Part shown: one piece after another, positions 58,485-64,000 of the stretch
Layout of the letters: every line of letters begins with the position of its first letter
How positions within the stretch are numbered: the first letter of the stretch is position 1
Origin: Chitinophaga pinensis DSM 2588
Lineage (GTDB): Bacteria; Bacteroidota; Bacteroidia; Chitinophagales; Chitinophagaceae
NCBI RefSeq assembly: GCF_000024005.1
Contig: NC_013132.1
Location: forward strand, 5,698,001-5,762,000
Length of the DNA stretch: 64,000 nt
Direction: 5' to 3'
Notes under the pieces: model-generated
Told to the model about the DNA's origin: nothing
Seen by the model: only the letters and a program-made list of their open reading frames with translations
The model's database searches: none
Program-made: the position numbers and the translations under genes

Positions 58485-61097
58485 ATGAAGACTCTGATTT
58501 TTATACATTGCTTCCTCTATCTAGTCATTACTGCCCACGCTCAAAAGCCACCACTTAGGATAGACAGCTTCAAATCATGGCCATCCATCGGATATGGAAA
58601 TATTAGTAATAATGGTCGCTTCGTCTACTACAATATGCAAACGGCGCATGAAGGAGAAACAAAGACAGTGGTCAGGGCCACGCAAACTGACTGGCAAACA
58701 CAATTCGATGAATTAACAGATCCCACATTTAACGACCGGAGTAATATCCTGTTCGCAATATGTAAGGATACACTGTTAAAACTGGATTTGACTTCCCGGA
58801 AAGTGAGTTATGTTCCTGACGTCAGCAGTTTCAGGTTACTTAAAACAGGTCTGGATCAGTGGCTACTCCAAAGATCGGTAAAAAGTAACGCGCTTTCTAT
58901 CATCAGACTTCGGGACAATAAAAAGATTGCCCTGGATAGTATATCGGATTTTGTGGTTAGTCATAACCAGCAGTATCTGCTGCTCCAACAACTTAACAAC
59001 GACACAGGAAGATTAGTCCTTTTGAATTTAAAGGAGGCTGTTTACACGACAGTATTCAATGGATCCGGAATAAATAATATCATCTTCGATAACACAGACC
59101 AGCAATTTGCATTCTGGACTGATAGTAGCCAGCTTACACAGCTATGGGTCGGCAAAACAAATATCGCCGGAGCTACCTGTCTTTATACTGAAAAACAGCG
59201 AGGTAGTGCTAACAATGTCCATGTGTGTGCCGGATGTTCATTCAAATTCAGCAGTAACGGACAACACCTGTTCCTTACATTGCAGCAGCCAATAAAGTCA
59301 GCAGTAAATAATCCAAATCTCGTTATCTCCAGTTATCAGGATCCTATTCTTAAAACAGCTGACTTCGAAGGAACAAATATAAATGACACAATCACTCATT
59401 TACTGGCGAGCATCAACTTGAATAATAAAGAGCTTATACAGCTTACACAAGCGAATGAAGAGATTATATTGGAAACACCAAGGGAGGAAACCCCAGATAA
59501 TTATATTATCATCAGATGCCGGACACAAGACAGTACCGACCAAACGTATACTGATGCCTATAACTACTACCTCTGTTCGACAGCATCAGGGAAGCGTTTC
59601 CCCGTTAAATTAAACAGCCAGACAGGATTAAAAAGTATCCAGATCTCGCCAGGGGGTAAATACCTGGTGTATTATGATCCTGCATTCAGTGCTTATTACA
59701 GCGTTTCTCTTTCAGATCTGCAGCGTGTGAAGATATTAAGCAGCGAAACTGAAAGTTTACTGGATTTCAGGCTGAAGGATTATCCGAAAGCACAACATCC
59801 GGTTGGCATCACCGGCTGGCTTTCTGAAGACCGGCATGTACTGATCAGTACAACCTGCAATATTTATCTTGTAGATCCGGAAGCCAGACAACAAACTGTA
59901 AACCTGACCGCAGGTTTGCAGCAAAACAGGCATATCATCTATCACTTACCACTTTCCAGGTACAGACTTCAGCCAGAAAAAGACGGAACTTTCTTATTAT
60001 CCGCTTTAGATCTAAATAATAAAAAGATAGCCTTGCAAAGATGGAAACCAGGATCTGTTGTAGATCCCCGGAACATGCATTTTCAATCTGTGTACATAGG
60101 AAATCTAAAGCTTTTCTATCCTCAGCTTAACCGGGACATTCACAAGGCAGTTGATCGGAACAGTTATCTGGTGCGGATGGAAAGCGCCGGTGAAGCACCC
60201 AATCTGTATTTTACTGAAGACTTCGAGCATTTCAAACAGCTTTCAGACATCCATCCACAGAAGAACTACAACTGGCTCACATCAGAATTGCACAAGTATC
60301 GCGACGCCAGAGGTTATGATGTTGAAGGTGTTCTATACAAGCCTGAAAATTTTGATTCAACAAAAGTATATCCGCTGATCATAAATATTTATGAACAGAA
60401 AAGCATTGAACTCAACAAATATGAGGCGCCGGGCAACGGTTCAGGAGGAGATATAGATCTAAGCAGATTGGTCAGCAATGGCTACCTTGTATTTAAAGGC
60501 AACATTGTGACCGAACATAAGAAACCTGGTGAAGGTGCACTGGCTTCTGTATTAGCCGCTGTCGATCATTTGAAAAAGTACAAATGGATAGACCCTTCAA
60601 AGATGGCGATAACAGGACATAGCTTTGGCGGATATGAGGTAAACTATATCATCACACATTCCAATATTTTTGCGGCGGCGTTATCCGCTGCCGGTGTAGC
60701 AAGTATTATCGAATCCTATAGTACGCCGGTTGGAACAGCAGGTACCATGTGGGACGGCTATCTCAAGGACGGTCCTCCAAAAGTCGTCAGCGCCTTAAGC
60801 GACAGTGTGAACCTGTATGTGCAAAATTCCCCTATATTCTTTGCAAAAAATGTCAATACGCCTTTGTTGATGATGCACAATACCGAGGACGGAAATGTTT
60901 TATTTTCTCAGGGACTATCTTTCTTCGCAGAACTAAAAAGACTTAGAAAAAAGGTGTGGATGTTAACATATCGGGGCGACCGGCACGTAGTGAGCGAGGA
61001 GAACCAGGTGGATTATTACACACGCTTATCAGCATTCTTCGACCATTATCTTAAAAACAAAAAGATGCCATCCTGGATGGACGGCACAAATAGATAG
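58485..61097 (+). CDS. S9-family (prolyl oligopeptidase-like) secreted peptidase
   Basis: 870 residues with a signal peptide (about 1-20). The first 600 residues form a beta-propeller-like region that limits access to the active site. The hydrolase part has the triad Ser713 in TGHSFGGYEVN, Asp802 in HNTEDGNVLF and His834 in YRGDRHVVSEE. Members cleave short peptides, often after proline. It is the last gene of the FecIR-SusCD locus, so it may digest peptides imported through SusCD in the periplasm. Confidence 0.92.
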   Translation: MKTLIFIHCFLYLVITAHAQKPPLRIDSFKSWPSIGYGNISNNGRFVYYNMQTAHEGETKTVVRATQTDWQTQFDELTDPTFNDRSNILFAICKDTLLKLDLTSRKVSYVPDVSSFRLLKTGLDQWLLQRSVKSNALSIIRLRDNKKIALDSISDFVVSHNQQYLLLQQLNNDTGRLVLLNLKEAVYTTVFNGSGINNIIFDNTDQQFAFWTDSSQLTQLWVGKTNIAGATCLYTEKQRGSANNVHVCAGCSFKFSSNGQHLFLTLQQPIKSAVNNPNLVISSYQDPILKTADFEGTNINDTITHLLASINLNNKELIQLTQANEEIILETPREETPDNYIIIRCRTQDSTDQTYTDAYNYYLCSTASGKRFPVKLNSQTGLKSIQISPGGKYLVYYDPAFSAYYSVSLSDLQRVKILSSETESLLDFRLKDYPKAQHPVGITGWLSEDRHVLISTTCNIYLVDPEARQQTVNLTAGLQQNRHIIYHLPLSRYRLQPEKDGTFLLSALDLNNKKIALQRWKPGSVVDPRNMHFQSVYIGNLKLFYPQLNRDIHKAVDRNSYLVRMESAGEAPNLYFTEDFEHFKQLSDIHPQKNYNWLTSELHKYRDARGYDVEGVLYKPENFDSTKVYPLIINIYEQKSIELNKYEAPGNGSGGDIDLSRLVSNGYLVFKGNIVTEHKKPGEGALASVLAAVDHLKKYKWIDPSKMAITGHSFGGYEVNYIITHSNIFAAALSAAGVASIIESYSTPVGTAGTMWDGYLKDGPPKVVSALSDSVNLYVQNSPIFFAKNVNTPLLMMHNTEDGNVLFSQGLSFFAELKRLRKKVWMLTYRGDRHVVSEENQVDYYTRLSAFFDHYLKNKKMPSWMDGTNR

Positions 61098-61105
61098 TGA
61101 TATAA

Positions 61106-61133
61106 GAAAGGTATGGCAGCAACCATACCTTTC
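61106..61133. terminator. Bidirectional terminator after the S9 peptidase gene
   Basis: GAAAGGTATGG / CCATACCTTTC, 11-bp perfect, six-base loop, followed by TTGTATT on the plus strand. It lies between convergent genes and ends the SusCD locus. Confidence 0.8.
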
Positions 61134-61142
61134 TTGTATTCA

Positions 61143-61382
61143 TCAGTTACCAACATAATAAGTGGTGGTTGGAATAGTAGTTGCGGTAGTAGAAATAGTA
61201 GTTGCTCTACCTGTAACTGTTGTCTGACCAGGAGCAAAAGTGTAACCATACAGTTTGCTGGTAAACTGACCGTTAGCGCCGGCTACATATACGAAATCCA
61301 GTGCTTTTGATTTGAATGCCAGTGCTCCGCCAGCAACGGCGAAAATTGCGATAGCAGCAAGTGCGATTCTAGCCTTTTTCAT
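61143..61382 (-). CDS. Small secreted Thr-rich protein (DUF6520-like)
   Basis: 79 residues: MKKARIALAAIAIFAVAGGA is a signal peptide typical of a family of small proteins abundant in Chitinophagaceae, followed by LAFKSKA. The mature end is rich in Thr. Function unknown. The signal and length match DUF6520 by memory; I did not verify. Convergent with the S9 peptidase gene. Confidence 0.7.
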   Translation of the reverse strand: MKKARIALAAIAIFAVAGGALAFKSKALDFVYVAGANGQFTSKLYGYTFAPGQTTVTGRATTISTTATTIPTTTYYVGN

Positions 61383-61700
61383 AAAATAGTTTTTTGGTTT
61401 TTAATTTGTAGTTCCCTACTCTGTTCTTAGGGTTTTCGGGTACGCCCTTATTTTTTGGCCAAAGAAATATCCTGAGTTTTTCACCTGCCCGGCAGCTGCC
61501 GGGTTATCCCCGCCATGCCAGGTAAATGAAAAAAGCAAATAACACGCGATTAAGCTTTGGTGGATTTTTGGGTTAAACTAATCTTTCTGCTTTATTACCC
61601 TACTAAGTTAGTGTACTATTCGGTTTAAATCCAAATAAATCACTTATCAAAAAAGTCGGCTTCTATGAAATGATAACCGCTCACTGTACACTCAACTCAG
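61383..61700. other. Intergenic region with a 16-bp palindrome
   Basis: About 320 bases upstream of the small secreted gene and downstream of the DoxX gene. CCCGGCAG/CTGCCGGG at 61488-61503 is a perfect palindrome without a T tract. Nothing else was recognised. Confidence 0.5.
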
Positions 61701-62078
61701 TTACATGATTGGTTTACCTGATATCCTTCGTGTCATTTCCGGGAAACGGATCACGGCTGTAACCCATATCAGCACTTCAAAAAACACCGGAAATAAAACA
61801 TCCTGCTGATGTTGCAGATGGGTAGCAATAGCGCCTCCCAGGTACGAAGACAATAATAATGTTCCAAGCACTCCCGTCCTGGTATAGAGAAATAAAGCCA
61901 CGGATAAAATTTCAATGATCCCTAACAGTGAATATACCCCTCCTGATAATCCGAAGGAAGCGCTCATTTGCAATGCATGTCCGCTTTGAACAATCTTATC
62001 AATAGCGGAAGCCCCCAGCATAAGACCTGCTATCCCGCTCAATACCCATCCCGTAATATTTCTTGCTCTTGTTGTCAT
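61701..62078 (-). CDS. DoxX-family membrane protein
   Basis: 125 residues with four membrane helices: GWVLSGIAGLMLGASAIDKI, GVYSLLGIIEILSVALFLYT, GVLGTLLLSSYLGGAIATHL and FFEVLIWVTAVIRF. It is 21 bases after the SDR gene on the same strand, so they form an operon. DoxX proteins are linked to quinone or thiol redox balance. This is the second DoxX gene of the window next to an HxlR-type regulator. Confidence 0.88.
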   Translation of the reverse strand: MTTRARNITGWVLSGIAGLMLGASAIDKIVQSGHALQMSASFGLSGGVYSLLGIIEILSVALFLYTRTGVLGTLLLSSYLGGAIATHLQHQQDVLFPVFFEVLIWVTAVIRFPEMTRRISGKPIM

Positions 62079-62099
62079 TTTTATTCTGTTTTAATTGTA

Positions 62100-62843
62100 T
62101 TATAAAGCCATGCCGCCATCAATGAAAAACTCCGCTCCTGTGATAAATGAAGAAATGGTATTATCAGCCAGATAAACAACCATACTGGCTACATCTTCCG
62201 GTCTGCCCATCTTTGCTAAAGGTACCTGTGTGAGTATCTGTCCTTTCATTGCTGCCAGGGTCGCTTCATCAAATCCAAATTTCTGTTGCATCTCCGTTTC
62301 TGTAGGACCAGGGTTCACAGTATTCACTCTTATCTTTCTTGGAGCCAGTTCCTTTGCTGCTATTCTGGCCAGATGGCCGACAGCAGATTTGCTCGCTGAA
62401 TAAACAGCGCTATTCTCCATTACCAGTGCTGTATTCCCGGAAGTTAAAAAGATGACAGCAGCACCGTCATTCAGTATAGGAATGAACTTTTGCAGGGTGA
62501 AGAAGCTCCCTTTAAAATTGACGTCGATCATTGTATCAAACTGTTCCTCGGAAGTATATTCAATCGGCGCAAAGAAAGCGACGCCCGCATTAATAAACAG
62601 TACGTCTACTTTACCCGAAGTATGCTGCAGCTCTGCGACCAGCGTATCAATATCCTCCAGACTAGCCTGATCCGTTAATTTACCGGTTACGTCCAATTCG
62701 GCTGCTGCCTTTTTCAAAGCATCTTCCCGTTTTCCTGTTATAATGACGGATGCTCCCAGCTCTTTAAACGCCCTGGCAGTGGCATACCCTATACCGCTAT
62801 TCCCGCCTGTAATAACGACTACTTTACCATCAAATGTTCCCAT
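62100..62843 (-). CDS. Classical SDR family oxidoreductase
   Basis: 247 residues: TGGNSGIGYATARAFKELGA for cofactor, NAGVAFFAPIEYTSE, catalytic Ser in FLTSGNTALV and VYSASKSAV (Tyr, Lys), and the end GAEFFIDGGMAL. It is the first gene of an SDR-DoxX operon divergent from the HxlR-type gene at 62940. A quinone, aldehyde or related electrophile is a reasonable substrate because HxlR regulators sense such compounds; this is inference. Confidence 0.93.
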   Translation of the reverse strand: MGTFDGKVVVITGGNSGIGYATARAFKELGASVIITGKREDALKKAAAELDVTGKLTDQASLEDIDTLVAELQHTSGKVDVLFINAGVAFFAPIEYTSEEQFDTMIDVNFKGSFFTLQKFIPILNDGAAVIFLTSGNTALVMENSAVYSASKSAVGHLARIAAKELAPRKIRVNTVNPGPTETEMQQKFGFDEATLAAMKGQILTQVPLAKMGRPEDVASMVVYLADNTISSFITGAEFFIDGGMAL

Positions 62844-62893
62844 TTTCTATTGTTTTAAATGAAGCACAAAGGTTATTCATTAAAGCAGTAGCT

Positions 62894-62927
62894 TTGTAGT
62901 TGGTTACAGAGATGTAAGTAGTTACAA
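62894..62927. promoter_or_regulatory. HxlR-type dyad operator
   Basis: A 34-bp dyad: TTGTA (62894-62898), then TTACA (62904-62908), GAGA, TGTAA (62913-62917) and TACAA (62923-62927). The four boxes are symmetric around the centre of GAGA, with symmetric T and A between them. It lies between the divergent SDR and HxlR-type genes and probably serves both. Confidence 0.7.
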
Positions 62928-62939
62928 AAAGGATAGTAT

Positions 62940-63284
62940 ATGAAAGACAATCAGGATGTGGCATGCGAAAATGTACATTCCGCTATTCAGGATACACTGT
63001 ATGTAGTGAACGGGAAATGGAAACTGTTTATCCTTTCAATATTGGTAAACCAGGGAAAGAAGCGCTTCGGAGAACTCTCGCGGGAGTCTGGGATTTCTCC
63101 GAGAATACTGACAAAGGAACTACAGGAACTGGAGATGAATCAATTAATCAGCCGGACCGTCTGCAATACCAAACCGGTCACTGTTGAATACTCGTCTACA
63201 CCCTATGCAGAAACACTGAAAGAAGTCATTGATGCAATGATCCGCTGGGGACAAAACCACCGGAAGACAATCACCGGACAATAA
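62940..63284 (+). CDS. HxlR-family transcription regulator
   Basis: 114 residues: VVNGKWKLFILSILVNQGKK, GISPRILTKELQELEMNQLI and KPVTVEYSSTPYAETLKEVI are the HxlR blocks. Cys9 in DVACEN and one Cys in the wing (TVCNTK) could be redox sensors as in YodB/HypR-type proteins. Divergent from the SDR-DoxX operon with the dyad operator between; it probably represses both directions. Confidence 0.93.
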   Translation: MKDNQDVACENVHSAIQDTLYVVNGKWKLFILSILVNQGKKRFGELSRESGISPRILTKELQELEMNQLISRTVCNTKPVTVEYSSTPYAETLKEVIDAMIRWGQNHRKTITGQ

Positions 63285-63830
63285 CCAGAATGACGCTTAT
63301 TTGACGGAGTGATGTAAAAGCGGCATCCCATTAATGTAATTATTATCACACATTCCCCCAAAGTATGAATTACCAACTGGTCGCATTTAGCGGGTAAGTG
63401 GTCAACATTCCTTGTTGATTGCTTTTTGATGGTACTGCATACGCATTTTCAAGGCACACCCCTGAAGCGTTTTTTCGTATGCTGACAGACTGAATAAAGC
63501 ATCCCTCACCAGAAAAGCCCGTATTTACAGATACTTGTTAAAATCGTTTAATTATCAGCTAAAATATACATACAGAAACGCGGCTATTCTTTATAGCTTC
63601 ATAGCGCATTATAGAATAGTGAATTATCGGTTCATATCATCCGGACATTAGTTCGATATTCGATGTATAACCATATAACACCGTCATCAGACCCTTATTT
63701 GTTCGTTCGGGAACGGACAGATAACGGCCTGATGACGGCGTAATGCCGATGTAATGGTACATTCCGGACCTGTCTAACGTAGCAGACGGCGACGATTTGA
63801 TTGACCAACAAGATATACATACTGTTATTG
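63285..63830. other. Long intergenic region with a nested hairpin
   Basis: No gene is seen. At 63681-63738 an outer stem CCGTCATCAG / CTGATGACGG encloses an inner imperfect stem TGTTCGTTC / GAACGGACA. The rest shows no terminator, repeat or promoter that I can support. It must hold the promoter of the gene starting at 63831 or 63849. Confidence 0.6.
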
Positions 63831-64000
63831 ATGGAAATTTATGCTTATATGAAATTGTACAAAAGATTCGTGCATGTCATCCTGTTTATGGCCTTCTGGA
63901 GCCAGGGTATTCATAGCGCTCAGGCACAAAATGGAGACCAGATACTGGACGGCATCGGTGAAACGGGGATGATAGCGCGTTATGTTTTTAACGGAGATCT
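63831..64000 (+). CDS. Start of a secreted protein gene (cut by the right edge)
   Basis: ATG 63831, or in frame ATG 63849, opens a frame with no stop to the edge. A signal peptide (VHVILFMAFWSQGIHSAQAQ) ends just before QNGDQILDGIGETGMIARYV. The phrase GETGMIARYVFNGD resembles the start of secreted Bacteroidetes proteins that carry LamG/concanavalin-type domains, but 55 residues are too few for a firm call. Confidence 0.6.
   Translation, partial: MEIYAYMKLYKRFVHVILFMAFWSQGIHSAQAQNGDQILDGIGETGMIARYVFNGD

Noticed and set aside
1..64000. tRNA, rRNA, integrase or insertion-sequence genes
   Set aside because: No matching sequence, terminal repeats or transposase-like translation was found on either strand.

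Overview
The window is Bacteroidetes DNA, most like a Chitinophaga or a close relative in the Chitinophagaceae. The evidence is two SusC/SusD outer-membrane pairs, a hybrid two-component regulator, an ECF sigma/FecR pair, lipoprotein signals of Bacteroidetes type, and promoters matching TTTG-N19/20-TAnnTTTG. No rRNA, tRNA, CRISPR array or intact insertion sequence was found. Assignments rest on motifs and family knowledge; no database search was run.

Layout. 1-7.8 kb is a glycan-utilisation locus on the minus strand: hybrid two-component regulator, SusC, then SusD running off the left edge. 7.9-19.3 kb holds two membrane acyltransferases, a dienelactone hydrolase, two SDR oxidoreductases with a Crp-type regulator, an ArsR/AHSA1-VOC pair with a well formed promoter-operator, and a subclass B3-like metallo-beta-lactamase. 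19.3-24.2 kb is an SDR plus a five-gene operon (YceI, tautomerase, SDR, NTF2-like, nitronate monooxygenase) next to a second Crp-type regulator. 24.3-28.9 kb encodes a PAAR-RHS polymorphic toxin with a DUF3990-like (ADP-ribosyltransferase-type) tip and a probable immunity protein. 29-41.7 kb is mixed: alkyltransferase-like protein, MtfA peptidase, dihydroxyacetone kinase, AraC/alcohol dehydrogenase, RpiA, GNAT-MarR operon, a sugar-binding-domain/serine-hydrolase fusion, HxlR/DoxX and an Ntn hydrolase. At least three decayed genes lie in the 32-46.5 kb stretch. 41.8-50.3 kb has a sulfatase, VOC protein, AraC fragments, a third Crp/SDR pair and a double-propeller GH43-like protein. 50.6-61.1 kb is a FecIR-SusCD locus ending in an S9 peptidase. 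61.1-63.3 kb holds a small secreted protein and a DoxX-SDR operon divergent from HxlR. A secreted-protein gene begins at the right edge.

How it fits together. The recurring motif is a small transcription factor next to an oxidoreductase or other detoxification enzyme, with a readable operator between them: Crp/SDR three times, HxlR/DoxX(-SDR) twice, AraC/ADH, ArsR/AHSA1-VOC and GNAT/MarR. The three Crp-type regulators have recognition helices whose key residue varies in step with the palindrome beside them. The two SusCD systems are regulated differently: one by a hybrid two-component protein, the other by sigma/anti-sigma signalling through an STN-bearing SusC.
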